Assembly: GCA_964545245.1 (NCBI GenBank)
Contig: CAZJFC010000001.1
Location: 5,323-69,322, forward strand
Length of the DNA stretch: 64,000 bases
Direction of reading: 5' to 3'
From: CAZJFC01 sp964545245
GTDB taxonomy: Bacteria > Pseudomonadota > Alphaproteobacteria > Rickettsiales > 21-14-0-20-44-7
In this document: positions 16,034-26,359 of the stretch, piece after piece
How positions within the stretch are numbered: position 1 is the first letter of the stretch
How the letters are laid out: each line of letters opens with the position of its first letter
Made by a program: the position numbers and the translations under genes
Notes under the pieces: model-generated
What the model was told of the DNA's origin: nothing
Databases searched by the model: none
The model's input: the letters and a program-made list of their open reading frames with translations, nothing else

Positions 16034-17317
16034 CTAGGAATAATTCCTCCAGATGCGCTTGCTGATTATAGCAACAAATATATTAATAATCCCTATAAAT
16101 GCGAAGATTTCGAGTATGGTAATGCCAAATTTTATGGCAAAACCCACAGCGATGTTGCCCAGTACCATGAATAGCGAATTAGAGATATTCTCCCCCGCTA
16201 TTACGCGGGAGCGGTTCTCATCGGAAGCTTTTGATTGAATGATTGCTTTAAGCGGCACGCTATATAAACCCCAGCAGGCGGCCATAAGCACCATGGTGAA
16301 GAAAATCGGCCAGGCCTGGATGTGGGAAAAGAATTCGGAAACGGTAAGTAATTTGCCGTTGCCTTTAAGCTCAAGCGTGCTGAGCCAGACCATGAGTAGG
16401 GTGAAGAAGGTAACGCCCGCCAGCGACAAATGGGTTATGCGCGGGGTGATTTCGTCATTAAGGATTTTCCCGCAGGATGCCGCGCCGATTGCGATTCCGA
16501 TGGAGAAAGTGGTGAGGAAAACGGTGTATAGATGCGTGTCTGCGCCGATGACTTCCTTTACATAGGCCGGGAAGAGGGAAAGGAAAATTGAGCCGCACAG
16601 CCAGAACCATGAAGTGCTGAGAACCGCTTTGCGCAGGTTGGAATCGTGCAGGATGATGCTAAGGATGTGCCAGCTACCGCGCCAGATGTTTTTGTTGATG
16701 CGGTGGGTTGAAAATGATTTGGCTTCCGGGATGTTATAAACTGCAACCAGCCCGATTATCGAAACTAATATAATTGATGCAATCAGCGGGTATGAGGTTA
16801 ACGGGTCGGTAATGTCCAGCTTGTCGCCTAGCGCGGTGCCGAGGATACTGCCGGTAAGAATGGCGAGGAATGTGCCGCCTTCAATCAGCCCGTTGCCGCG
16901 GATAAGTTCCTCGCGCGGCAGGTGGGTTGGGAGCACGCTGTATTTCATGGGGCTGAAAAACGTGGCGGTGGTCCCAGCCGCAAATAACAGGCCAAGCAGA
17001 AGGTAAATATTGCTAATGTAGAACGCATAGCAGGCAATGAGCATAACCATGAGCTCAAAAATCTTCACAAGCCGCATCAGGCGGGAGCGCTCATAACGGT
17101 CAGCCAGTTCCCCGGCGATCGAGGAGAAGAAGATGTAGGGCGCGACCAGAAGCGCGGCGGCAATGCTGGCGAGTATTTTCGGGTCAGCAGGTAAGTCACC
17201 TACTGCGATTTTGAACGTGACTAGGATTATGAGCGCATTGCGGAAAAGGTTATCGTTGAACGCAATGGTGAACTGCGAAAGGAATAGCGGAAGGAAACGG
17301 CGTTTAGCTAATAAAAT
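16034..17317 (-). CDS. lplT: Lysophospholipid transporter LplT-like (MFS), probable ATT start
   Basis: This major-facilitator protein should flip lysophospholipids into the inner leaflet for Aas. The first in-frame ATG (17077) would remove the first membrane segments. Reading further upstream gives 80 more residues that match the family N-terminus: RRFLPLFLSQFTIAFNDNLF, then a second helix ending SSIAGELADRYERSRLMRLV. The frame closes at TAG 17323-17321, and no ATG, GTG or TTG lies between that stop and the conserved RRFLPLF. The best start is ATT at 17317-17315, six bases after GGGGAGA (17330-17324). From ATT the protein has 427 residues, a normal MFS length. A sequencing error is the alternative. 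The aas gene follows directly. Confidence 0.8.
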   Translation of the reverse strand: MLLAKRRFLPLFLSQFTIAFNDNLFRNALIILVTFKIAVGDLPADPKILASIAAALLVAPYIFFSSIAGELADRYERSRLMRLVKIFELMVMLIACYAFYISNIYLLLGLLFAAGTTATFFSPMKYSVLPTHLPREELIRGNGLIEGGTFLAILTGSILGTALGDKLDITDPLTSYPLIASIILVSIIGLVAVYNIPEAKSFSTHRINKNIWRGSWHILSIILHDSNLRKAVLSTSWFWLCGSIFLSLFPAYVKEVIGADTHLYTVFLTTFSIGIAIGAASCGKILNDEITPRITHLSLAGVTFFTLLMVWLSTLELKGNGKLLTVSEFFSHIQAWPIFFTMVLMAACWGLYSVPLKAIIQSKASDENRSRVIAGENISNSLFMVLGNIAVGFAIKFGITILEIFAFIGIINIFVAIISKRIWRNYS

Positions 17318-17347
17318 AACCTATCTCCCCTTGTTAAATCAGCAGGA

Positions 17348-18961
<1,614 letters not shown>

Positions 18962-18965
18962 CTAA

Positions 18966-19883
18966 TTATTCGGCTGCTTTTTCGGCAGGTTGTTTAGGGG
19001 CTTTCTGAGCTTCTTCTTCTGCTTTTTTCTCAGCTTCAGCTTTTTCAGCCTCCTGTGTTGCTAGGCTTTTGCCACCTTTTGATTCAACCCATTCATCGAA
19101 TTCTTCCTGGCTAACGGCAATAACCTTGATTGGCATGAATGCGTGGTCAACCCCACAAAGCTCATAGCACTGGCCATAATAAACGCCCGGTTTATCGATT
19201 TTGAGCCAGCCTTCATTCACACGCCCCGGAGTTGCGTCGCGCTTAAATGCCAGCGCCTGAACACCCCAAGCGTGGATAACTCCGAGAGGGTCAGCGGTGA
19301 CAAGAACTTTAATAGTTTTGCCAACCGGGATATAGATTGGTTCATCAACCTCAAGAAGCCTTAAATCACCTTCCTTGAGGTCTTTATCGGCAATCATCCG
19401 GCTTTCAAATTCTTCAATGCCCAGTTCCGGGTATTCGTAGCCCCAATACCATTGGTAGCCGGTAACTTTAAGCGTGTAATCCGATTTTTCGGCCCTATCT
19501 ACGTGGTAAAGAAGTTTCAGGGAAGGAACCATAATAACGATTACAAGGATTATAGGGACAATGGTCCAGACAATTTCCAGCAATACGTGGTGGGTGACTT
19601 TGCTGGGATTTGGGTTGCGCTTACGGTTATAGCGGATGGCGATATAGGCCATAAGGCCCAGCACAACAACGGTTATGCCGGTAATAATCACGAAAACGTA
19701 ATTATGGAATGAAATGAATTCATCGTTCAGTGCGTTATGGCCTTCCTGGAAAAACCAGCCCCATTCATGCGGTGCGCCAAGCGCAGAACCGTTGAAATTG
19801 GTTGTTGAATCCTGTGCCAATGCAGGAAACGCCGAAATTGCGGTTAAAAGTAGTAATGATAATAGCAGCCTCATATCTCTCAT
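18966..19883 (-). CDS. ctaC: Cytochrome c oxidase subunit II
   Basis: CtaC takes electrons from cytochrome c through its CuA centre. The 305-residue protein has a signal peptide (RLLLSLLLLTAISAFPALAQ), two membrane helices, and a periplasmic cupredoxin domain with the CuA ligand segment GQCYELCGVDHAFMPIKV plus the upstream His in VIHAWGVQA. The last 45 residues are a Lys/Glu/Ala-rich tail not needed for the fold. ATG 19883 or ATG 19874 could be the start. It heads the ctaC-ctaD unit. Confidence 0.96.
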   Translation of the reverse strand: MRDMRLLLSLLLLTAISAFPALAQDSTTNFNGSALGAPHEWGWFFQEGHNALNDEFISFHNYVFVIITGITVVVLGLMAYIAIRYNRKRNPNPSKVTHHVLLEIVWTIVPIILVIVIMVPSLKLLYHVDRAEKSDYTLKVTGYQWYWGYEYPELGIEEFESRMIADKDLKEGDLRLLEVDEPIYIPVGKTIKVLVTADPLGVIHAWGVQALAFKRDATPGRVNEGWLKIDKPGVYYGQCYELCGVDHAFMPIKVIAVSQEEFDEWVESKGGKSLATQEAEKAEAEKKAEEEAQKAPKQPAEKAAE

Positions 19884-20010
19884 TGCTCAATTGAATTTTG
19901 CGCAGAATCTATAGCTAACTTGCCGATTATGCAATGAAGAATTTTAGTTTTTATGCCGGCATCGGCGATAAGCGCGGAAATGTGATATTTGCACAATCAG
20001 AATTATGTAC

Positions 20011-20391
20011 TCAACCGGTGCGTACATGCTGGGAATTCAGGTGTGCGGTTACTATGCCGGAAAATTTGTTTATACCTTCTTCGGAAAACTGGAATTCGCC
20101 CCGGTTCATGCGGGTTATACCATTCTCCTGGCGTAATGAGAGGCTGTTGAGTTGGCTTACAAAATAATCAAGTGGTACAGCATAGGAAGATTCAAACCAG
20201 ATTCCGGTAATTTTTCCATTGCTGATTCCTAATTTTATATTTTTTGCATGATGTTCCCTGCCAATGAGAGAGTTAAGCAGTTCCTCAACAAGAGTGATTG
20301 ATGGTTGGTGATTAAGGTAATTTCTGGGGTTGTGGGAAAGGCTCAGTAAATCACGAGTTTCATTTTGCCCTATGTCAACGAACATCCCCAT
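20011..20391 (-). CDS. Protein of unknown function
   Basis: The 126-residue frame lies alone between glnA and ctaC. It has no signal peptide or membrane helix. It starts MGMFVDIGQNETRDLLSLSH and contains a mixed strand/helix section with IKLGISNGKITGIWFESSYA and VSQLNSLSLRQENGITR. I recognise no family. The ribosome-binding site is weak. Its codon use does not differ visibly from its neighbours, so it is probably real. Confidence 0.5.
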   Translation of the reverse strand: MGMFVDIGQNETRDLLSLSHNPRNYLNHQPSITLVEELLNSLIGREHHAKNIKLGISNGKITGIWFESSYAVPLDYFVSQLNSLSLRQENGITRMNRGEFQFSEEGINKFSGIVTAHLNSQHVRTG

Positions 20392-20427
20392 ATATAATGA
20401 TGTATTAACCTGAGGTTAAAACGTCAA

Positions 20428-20460
20428 GAAAAAATAACGCGCCGCAAGAGCGACGCGTTA
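20428..20460 (-). terminator. Rho-independent terminator of glnA
   Basis: On the minus strand, TAACGCG-TCGC, loop TCTT, GCGG-CGCGTTA make an 11-bp stem (20460-20435) followed by a T-run (20434-20428). It begins about 20 bases after the glnA stop. Stem and tail are both strong. Confidence 0.88.
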
Positions 20461-20479
20461 CCGGTGATGAAGTCAATAA

Positions 20480-21904
20480 CTAAACGCTGTAATACATCTG
20501 GAATTCAATTGGGTGAGGGGCAGTTTCGAAAGCCTCAACCTCTTCCATTTTTAATGCGATATAAGCATCAATCTGGTCATCGGTCATTACGTCACCTTTC
20601 TTGAGGAAGGCGCGGTCTTTGTCCAGCGCTTCAAGAGCTTCACGCAGGCTGCCGCAAACGGTTGGAACTTCTTTCAGCTCTTCCGGCGGAAGGTCGTAAA
20701 GGTTTTTGTCCATTGCATCGCCTGGATGGATTTTGTTCTCAATTCCGTCAAGTCCGGCCATTAACAACGCCGTGAAAGCATAGTAAGGATTTGCTGTCGG
20801 GTCCGGGAAGCGCACTTCAATGCGCTTGCCTTTCGGTGACGCAACATAAGGAATGCGGATAGATGCTGAACGATTGCGTGCGGAGTATGCAAGCAATACC
20901 GGTGCTTCATAACCCGGAACCAGACGTTTATAGCTGTTGGTAGAAGGGTTGGTGAAGGCATTCAGCGCTTTTGCGTGTTTGATAATGCCGCCGATATAAT
21001 AGAGCGACAGGTCGGAAAGGTCTGCATATCCGTTGCCAGCAAAGAGAGGTTTGCCCGCTTTCCAGATTGATTGGTGAACGTGCATGCCGGAGCCGTTATC
21101 GCCAAAAATCGGCTTGGGCATAAAGGTTGCGGTTTTGCCGTATGAATGCGCTACGTTATGTACGACATATTTATAGATTTGCAGGTTATCGGCAGTGCGG
21201 GTGAGGGTACTGAAATCAAAACCCAGCTCGCATTGAGAAGGCGCAACTTCGTGATGGTGCAGAACCGGCCTAATACCCATTTCTTCCATCATAAGGATCA
21301 TTTCCGCGCGGATATCATTGCTTGAGTCAACTGGCTGAACCGGGAAATAACCACCTTTGGCGCGCGGGCGGTGGCCGTGGTTGCCGCCTTCAAAATCAAG
21401 CTCGGTGGATTTCGGGTCTTCTTCGGAATTTACTTCGTAGAAGGAAACGGTTTTGTCGCATTTGAAGCGTACATCATCAAACATGAAAAATTCAGCTTCC
21501 GGGCCGAAATATGCAGTATCGCCAATACCGGAGAATTTGACATAAGCTTCCGCGCGTTTAGCGATTGTGCGCGGGTCGCGGCTATAGCCCTGCCCGGTTG
21601 CCGGCTCGATAATATCGCAGACAATAATAAGTGTTTTTTGTACTGTGAACGGGTCAAGAACGGCAGTTGAAGGGTCTGGCATCAATATCATATCTGATTC
21701 ATTGATTCCTTTCCACCCGGAGATCGAGGAGCCGTCAAACATTACGCCATCAGAGAATGTACCCTCATCAACGCGGTTTGCGAGATATGAGGTATGGTGC
21801 CATTTGCCGCGCACATCAGAGAAGCGGAAATCTACGAATGCGATTTCTTCTTCCTTAATCAGGTTAAGTATGCCTTTTGCATCCAGCGGTTTTTGGTCAG
21901 CCAT
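20480..21904 (-). CDS. glnA: Glutamine synthetase, type I
   Basis: GlnA makes glutamine from glutamate, ammonia and ATP and forms a cytoplasmic dodecamer. The 474-residue protein has the N-terminal [10 protein letters not shown] loop, FDGSSISGW, the metal/ATP region [11 protein letters not shown], the [10 protein letters not shown] motif and the adenylylation site NLYDLPPEE with Tyr 403, so it belongs to the GSI-beta type regulated by GlnE. It stands as a single gene with its own promoter and terminator. No glnB is adjacent. Confidence 0.97.
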   Translation of the reverse strand: MADQKPLDAKGILNLIKEEEIAFVDFRFSDVRGKWHHTSYLANRVDEGTFSDGVMFDGSSISGWKGINESDMILMPDPSTAVLDPFTVQKTLIIVCDIIEPATGQGYSRDPRTIAKRAEAYVKFSGIGDTAYFGPEAEFFMFDDVRFKCDKTVSFYEVNSEEDPKSTELDFEGGNHGHRPRAKGGYFPVQPVDSSNDIRAEMILMMEEMGIRPVLHHHEVAPSQCELGFDFSTLTRTADNLQIYKYVVHNVAHSYGKTATFMPKPIFGDNGSGMHVHQSIWKAGKPLFAGNGYADLSDLSLYYIGGIIKHAKALNAFTNPSTNSYKRLVPGYEAPVLLAYSARNRSASIRIPYVASPKGKRIEVRFPDPTANPYYAFTALLMAGLDGIENKIHPGDAMDKNLYDLPPEELKEVPTVCGSLREALEALDKDRAFLKKGDVMTDDQIDAYIALKMEEVEAFETAPHPIEFQMYYSV

Positions 21905-21954
21905 ATATTTACCTTTTGTTATTTGGAATTCATCCCATTTCAGGAATGGTGCGA

Positions 21955-21984
21955 AATATACAGGCTTTTTTTAGCGCTTGTCAA
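21955..21984 (-). promoter_or_regulatory. Sigma-70-like promoter of glnA
   Basis: On the minus strand TTGACA (21984-21979) and TATATT (21960-21955) are 18 bases apart, about 50 bases upstream of the glnA start. No clear NtrC or sigma-54 element was seen next to it. Confidence 0.6.
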
Positions 21985-22008
21985 ATAATGTTTATATAAG
22001 TATATTAC

Positions 22009-22024
22009 AAGTATAATTATACTT
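22009..22024 (+). promoter_or_regulatory. 16-bp palindrome abutting the start codon of the Fic-like gene
   Basis: AAGTATAATTATACTT at 22009-22024 is a perfect palindrome, and the ATG of the next gene starts at 22025. A further half-site AAGTATA occurs at 21998-22004. TATAAT at 22012-22017 lies inside the palindrome and would place the transcription start on or next to the ATG, so the mRNA may be leaderless and the palindrome may be the repressor site. No Shine-Dalgarno sequence is present. Confidence 0.55.
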
Positions 22025-23239
22025 ATGTTGAGCCTCGTAAAAATATCCAAGCCGAATATAGGCAAATACAATCTTTCTGCCCTTGCGGCAAAGTTTGAGT
22101 ATGATGACATCGCAAATGCAATATTAAAATCATCGGGGCAGGAATACCTCTATTTTGACAGGATTAAAAAAGTCCCGGCTGGAGTAAACAAGGAAGAGTT
22201 CTGGGCAATGATAAAACTCCAGAGAAGATTTTCCGCGAAGCCGATTCCACCATTAAATTTCAATGACCGGAATTTTGTTATGGAAAACCTGCTTCCGCAT
22301 CATGAAGCAATGTTCCGGCTTATGAATAACCGGATTAAGTCATCTGAGCTGCACAGTGAGATATCTTATTCTGCCGCAATAGATAACCAGAAGATAAAGC
22401 CGTTATCGGCTAAAAAATTCTTGTTGGAAGCTGTTCCGCCACGGGATGAAGGCGAAAGGCTGCTTAAACAGGCAGAATTTATTTATAGCGAAGTACTGAA
22501 ACAGGAAAGACTTGTAATCCTGCCGGGTTTTGATGATGCTCAGGAAAGAACTGAAGAAATGCGTTATGTATATGCGCCGCATGGCGGCAATAAAATCTGT
22601 TATATTGCTCCGCGGAATGAAATATTCAGGCGGGAATTGGCAAAATGTTTATCTTTTGCCAATGATGAGTTTGCAGCGGAATTTTTTCATCCTGTTGCCA
22701 AGGCGGTAATATTACATTTCTGGCTCTTATTACTTAAGCCGCTGGCAAAGAATAATGGAGTGCTTGCCCGCGCCGTGCAATATTGGTATCTTAAGAAACA
22801 TAGTGTGGAATTGCCGGTATCACGCGATATTTACGATGATTTGAAAGGATATTCTTCATCGATTACCTATGCTGTCCAGGACGATAATAATTTTACCTAT
22901 TTCCTTGATTATATCCTGAAAAAACTGATTTCCGCTCAGGAGGAATGCATTGAAAGTAAACGCCGGAGCATCGATTTTGACAGGAGCATATTGCCCGGAA
23001 TCCAGTCACGCCACGATTTGAATGCGAGGCAGGCAAGGCTGGTATATGAATTAATCAGGGTGCGTAACGGCAGAACCAATTTTTCGGCGTATATGAAAGA
23101 AAATAACATTACACGCAAAACTGCCGCGGATGACCTGAAAGGACTTGAGAAAAGCGGTTATTTAAAGTCTGTGAGGACAGGAAAAAATATATTCTATTAT
23201 GCGGGCGAGAAGGCATTTGGAATTTTATCCGTATTATAA
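22025..23239 (+). CDS. Fic-fold protein with a decayed active-site loop and C-terminal winged helix
   Basis: The 404-residue protein aligns by eye with a common class of Fic enzymes: a helical N-terminal part (FWAMIKLQRRFSAKPIPPL, 59-77), the PPRDEGERLL region (138-147), the Fic core helix FFHPVAKAVILHFWLLLLKP, and a C-terminal winged-helix-like region (332-393) with ITRKTAADDLKGLEKSGYLK. Active Fic proteins have HPFxDGNGRxxR. Here the place reads KPLAKNNGVLAR (238-249): catalytic His is Lys, and Asp, Gly and Arg of the anion nest are changed. The inhibitory SxxxE(G/N)-like helix reads SAAIDN. It is therefore probably not an AMP transferase and may be a DNA-binding regulator. cyaY follows 37 bases downstream. 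Confidence 0.72.
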   Translation: MLSLVKISKPNIGKYNLSALAAKFEYDDIANAILKSSGQEYLYFDRIKKVPAGVNKEEFWAMIKLQRRFSAKPIPPLNFNDRNFVMENLLPHHEAMFRLMNNRIKSSELHSEISYSAAIDNQKIKPLSAKKFLLEAVPPRDEGERLLKQAEFIYSEVLKQERLVILPGFDDAQERTEEMRYVYAPHGGNKICYIAPRNEIFRRELAKCLSFANDEFAAEFFHPVAKAVILHFWLLLLKPLAKNNGVLARAVQYWYLKKHSVELPVSRDIYDDLKGYSSSITYAVQDDNNFTYFLDYILKKLISAQEECIESKRRSIDFDRSILPGIQSRHDLNARQARLVYELIRVRNGRTNFSAYMKENNITRKTAADDLKGLEKSGYLKSVRTGKNIFYYAGEKAFGILSVL

Positions 23240-23276
23240 TTATTGGATTTTGCTGCAAAAATTATACATTAAAGTT

Positions 23277-23603
23277 ATGAGCAACACCGAATACCATCTG
23301 GCTGCCGATAAAATCCTTCATGAAATATTGGAATTTCTTGAGGAGCTTGAGCAGTCATATGATATTTCCCCTGAATTGGAGTCGGGGGTTTTGTCGCTTG
23401 AAATGCCTGATGGACGACAATATGTAATAAACAAGCATGCGCCAAGCGGCCAAATCTGGGTTTCTTCGCCATATAGCGGTGCTTCATATTTCGAGCCTGT
23501 GAATGGGAGCTGGTTGCCAAAACGGGCTGAAGCAGCCAATGGCCGCGACTTATTTCAATTTATAGGAGATGAAATAAAGGCACAATTAGGCATATCAGGC
23601 TAA
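23277..23603 (+). CDS. cyaY: Frataxin-like iron protein CyaY
   Basis: CyaY is the bacterial frataxin. It binds iron and tunes IscS during Fe-S cluster assembly in the cytoplasm. The 108-residue protein from ATG 23277 shows the acidic first helix (ILHEILEFLEELEQSYDISP), the strand LSLEMPDGRQYVINKHAPS, and the conserved QIWVSSPYSGASYFEP sheet, followed by the C-terminal helix DLFQFIGDEIKAQL. A longer frame from 23199 overlaps the Fic-like gene and adds a segment unlike frataxin. It may be transcribed with the Fic-like gene. Confidence 0.88.
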   Translation: MSNTEYHLAADKILHEILEFLEELEQSYDISPELESGVLSLEMPDGRQYVINKHAPSGQIWVSSPYSGASYFEPVNGSWLPKRAEAANGRDLFQFIGDEIKAQLGISG

Positions 23604-23630
23604 AAAATAGTTTTAGATTGCACCCTATTC

Positions 23631-23658
23631 TTGCAATCAGGCTCAGTTCTGTTAGAAT
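23631..23658 (+). promoter_or_regulatory. Possible promoter of the TAXI binding-protein gene
   Basis: TTGCAA (23631-23636) and TAGAAT (23653-23658) lie 16 bases apart, 35 bases before the chosen start codon. Both boxes are fair matches. Confidence 0.4.
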
Positions 23659-23692
23659 ATTCGCCTAATTTATGAGACACGGAGATTATCTG

Positions 23693-24667
23693 ATGAAAGC
23701 AGCAAAATACCTCTTTGGTGTATTATTCCTGATTGTAATGCTAACATTTATCCCTGAGGCATCAAAAGCCGAAGGCAAATATATTACCATCGGAACCGGA
23801 GGTGTTACCGGTGTTTATTACCCGGCTGGCGGTGCGATTTGCCGCTTGGTGAACAGGGGGCGCAAAACCCATGGAATCCGCTGCTCGGTTGAATCTACCG
23901 GAGGTTCAATTGATAATCTTCTCGCACTCCGCAAGAAAGAAATCGATATCGCTGTTGTGCAGTCTGACTGGCAGTATCACGCTTATAACGGCACCGATTA
24001 TTTCAGTGACCAGGAGCCTTTGAAGAACCTGCGTTCGTTGTTCTCACTACACTCAGAACCGCTTACGGTAATTGTCCGCAAGGATTCAGGAATCACTAAT
24101 TTTGACCAGATTAAGGGCAAAAAAGTGAATTTCAGCAATGTAGGGTCCGGCATCCGCGCGACAATGGAATTCATTATTGCGCAAAAAGGCTGGAAATTAA
24201 GCGATTTCGAAAAAGTCTTTGAACTTCGTCCGACAGACCAGACGGCTGCGCTTTGCAATAAGGAAATTGATGTAATGGTCTATGCTGCCGGCCATCCGAA
24301 TGGCGCTGTTCAGGAGGCAACAACAACTTGTGAAACCACCATCATCTCGGTTTCCGGTCCGGATATTGATAAGCTGATCCAGAAATATCCTTTCTATGCT
24401 TATACCACAATAACCGGCGGGATGTATAACGGTACGCCGAATGATGTAAAAACCATAGGCGTCAAGGCAACTTTTGTCACTACAGAGGCAACGGATGAAG
24501 AAACTGTGTATCAGGTTGTTAAAGCGGTTTTTGATAATTTTGATAATTTCAAAACCCTCCATCCTGTGTTCAGCACGCTTGATCCGCAACGTTTGGTCCA
24601 CGAAGGAAATACTGCGCCACTGCACAAAGGGGCAGCACGCTATTTCAAAGAAAAAGGCATGCTGTAA
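23693..24667 (+). CDS. TAXI-family TRAP transporter substrate-binding protein
   Basis: The 324-residue secreted protein has a signal peptide (KAAKYLFGVLFLIVMLTFIP, cleavage after about SKA), then the TAXI pattern: ITIGTGGVTGVYYPAGGAIC, STGGSIDNLLALRKKEIDIA, VVQSDW and a C-terminal lobe with VYAAGHPNGAVQEA. TAXI proteins capture small organic acids such as glutamate or 2-oxoglutarate for a TRAP permease in the inner membrane. The permease gene is not adjacent. Start ATG 23693 has GGAG eight bases upstream; the frame to 23672 would add seven residues. Confidence 0.9.
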   Translation: MKAAKYLFGVLFLIVMLTFIPEASKAEGKYITIGTGGVTGVYYPAGGAICRLVNRGRKTHGIRCSVESTGGSIDNLLALRKKEIDIAVVQSDWQYHAYNGTDYFSDQEPLKNLRSLFSLHSEPLTVIVRKDSGITNFDQIKGKKVNFSNVGSGIRATMEFIIAQKGWKLSDFEKVFELRPTDQTAALCNKEIDVMVYAAGHPNGAVQEATTTCETTIISVSGPDIDKLIQKYPFYAYTTITGGMYNGTPNDVKTIGVKATFVTTEATDEETVYQVVKAVFDNFDNFKTLHPVFSTLDPQRLVHEGNTAPLHKGAARYFKEKGML

Positions 24668-24745
24668 TTTCCTAATCCTGAAAACTTGCTAATTGATGCG
24701 GTTGCTGTAAACTTCCGTTTACCATAAAAGCAATCCGGTTTTTTA

Positions 24746-25372
24746 ATGATAGGCAAGCTCAAAGGCATTATCGATTCAACTGCGGATGACCATCTGGTGC
24801 TTGATGTAGGCGGAGTTGGTTATCTGGTTTTCTGCTCATCCAGGACGCAGTCAGCGCTGGGTGGTGAAGGAAGCGCCGCAGTGCTTTACATTGAAACCCA
24901 TGTGCGTGAAGACCATATCAAATTATATGGTTTTGCCTCCGAAGAAGAAAAAAAATGGTTTGAGCTTCTCACCAGTGTGCAAGGGGTAGGGGCAAAGGTC
25001 GCAATGGCAATTCTTTCGGCATGTTCCGCATCGGAGCTTAATCAGGCAATTGCCGCGCAGGATAAAACTTATATCTCCCGCGCGAACGGGGTTGGGCCAA
25101 AACTTGCCCTGAGAATTGTTACGGAATTAAAAGACAAAGTAGGCGCGTTGCTGGCGGTTCCGCAGGCGGTTAGCCTTCCCGGTAAAAAGGGAAAAGCCGC
25201 AGCTTCAAAAGAACGCTCTATAGCGGAAGCGAACCTCAATGATGCTGTGAGCGCACTTACGAATCTCGGAATTGCGAGGATTGATGCATTTGTTGCAGTC
25301 AATAAAGTTGCGAATGACGACAAGCCGCTTGAGCAGATAATTACGGAAGCCCTGAAAGAGGTCGGTAGATGA
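24746..25372 (+). CDS. ruvA: Holliday junction branch migration protein RuvA
   Basis: RuvA binds four-way junctions and recruits the RuvB motor. The 208-residue protein has the N-terminal OB fold ([20 protein letters not shown]), the helix-hairpin-helix region [20 protein letters not shown] and [20 protein letters not shown], and the C-terminal RuvB-binding domain. Its TGA overlaps the ATG of ruvB by four bases. ruvC, often upstream, is not here. Confidence 0.96.
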   Translation: MIGKLKGIIDSTADDHLVLDVGGVGYLVFCSSRTQSALGGEGSAAVLYIETHVREDHIKLYGFASEEEKKWFELLTSVQGVGAKVAMAILSACSASELNQAIAAQDKTYISRANGVGPKLALRIVTELKDKVGALLAVPQAVSLPGKKGKAAASKERSIAEANLNDAVSALTNLGIARIDAFVAVNKVANDDKPLEQIITEALKEVGR

Positions 25373-26358
25373 GCCTTACAACTGCCGCAAAATTGGAAGA
25401 AGACCATGGCGAGATGTCAGTCCGCCCGCTTTCGCTTGATGATTTCACCGGGCAGAACCAGCTTCGCGAGAATTTGCGTATTTTCATTGAAGCCGCAAAA
25501 AAACGCGGTGAGGCGCTCGATCATGTTTTGCTTTATGGCCCCCCCGGACTGGGCAAAACGACAATTTCGCATATACTTTCAAATGAACTAGGTGTCGGCT
25601 TCCGGGCTAGCGCCGGGCCGATCCTCACCAAAGCAGCAGACCTTGCGGCGATCCTTACCAACCTGCAACCACGTGATGTATTATTCATTGACGAGATTCA
25701 CCGCTTGAACCCGGCGGTTGAGGAAATTCTTTATTCGGCAATGGAAGATTTCAAGCTGGACATAATAATTGGCGAAGGCCCCGCGGCACGAACTGTCCGG
25801 ATTAATTTGCCGCCGTTCACTCTGGTGGGCGCAACAACCAGAATCGGGTTGATATCTAACCCGCTGCGCGACCGTTTCGGAATTCCCCTGAAGCTGGATT
25901 TTTATTCACATGATGAATTAAAAAAGCTGATCAACCGTGCGGCCTTGGCGCTTAAGGTAAAAATTTCTGACGACGGAGCTGTGGAAATTTCCCGCCGGGC
26001 ACGAGGTACGCCACGGATAGCGCTGCGTCTTTTGCGCCGCCTGAGGGATTTTGCTGATATTAAAAAATCCGGAATTAATAAAGACATCGCCGATGAAGGG
26101 CTGCAAAGACTTGAAGTTGATGGGCTGGGGCTGGACAGTTCCGACAGGAAGTACCTCCGGTTTATTGCCGAAAATTATGCGGGCGGTCCGGTTGGCGTGG
26201 AAACAATCGCGGCAGGGCTTGCTGAACAATCAGATACGCTGGAAGAAACGATCGAGCCATTCCTGATCCAATGCGGGTTCATCCAGCGCACGCCACGGGG
26301 GCGATGCCTTACACCGGCAGCATTCAGCCATATCGGACTTCCTGTCCCAAAGCTTTAA
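25369..26358 (+). CDS. ruvB: Holliday junction ATP-dependent DNA helicase RuvB
   Basis: RuvB is the AAA+ ring motor of branch migration. The 329-residue protein has the N-terminal [20 protein letters not shown], Walker A GPPGLGKT, Walker B LFIDEIHR, sensor [19 protein letters not shown] and the C-terminal winged helix ending [10 protein letters not shown]. It is coupled to ruvA and ends two bases before the end of the convergent lptG. Confidence 0.97.
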   Translation: MSLTTAAKLEEDHGEMSVRPLSLDDFTGQNQLRENLRIFIEAAKKRGEALDHVLLYGPPGLGKTTISHILSNELGVGFRASAGPILTKAADLAAILTNLQPRDVLFIDEIHRLNPAVEEILYSAMEDFKLDIIIGEGPAARTVRINLPPFTLVGATTRIGLISNPLRDRFGIPLKLDFYSHDELKKLINRAALALKVKISDDGAVEISRRARGTPRIALRLLRRLRDFADIKKSGINKDIADEGLQRLEVDGLGLDSSDRKYLRFIAENYAGGPVGVETIAAGLAEQSDTLEETIEPFLIQCGFIQRTPRGRCLTPAAFSHIGLPVPKL

Positions 26359-26359
26359 A

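Noticed and set aside
16034..17077. lplT starting at the first ATG (347 residues)
   Set aside because: It would remove the first conserved membrane segments; 80 upstream codons clearly match the family.
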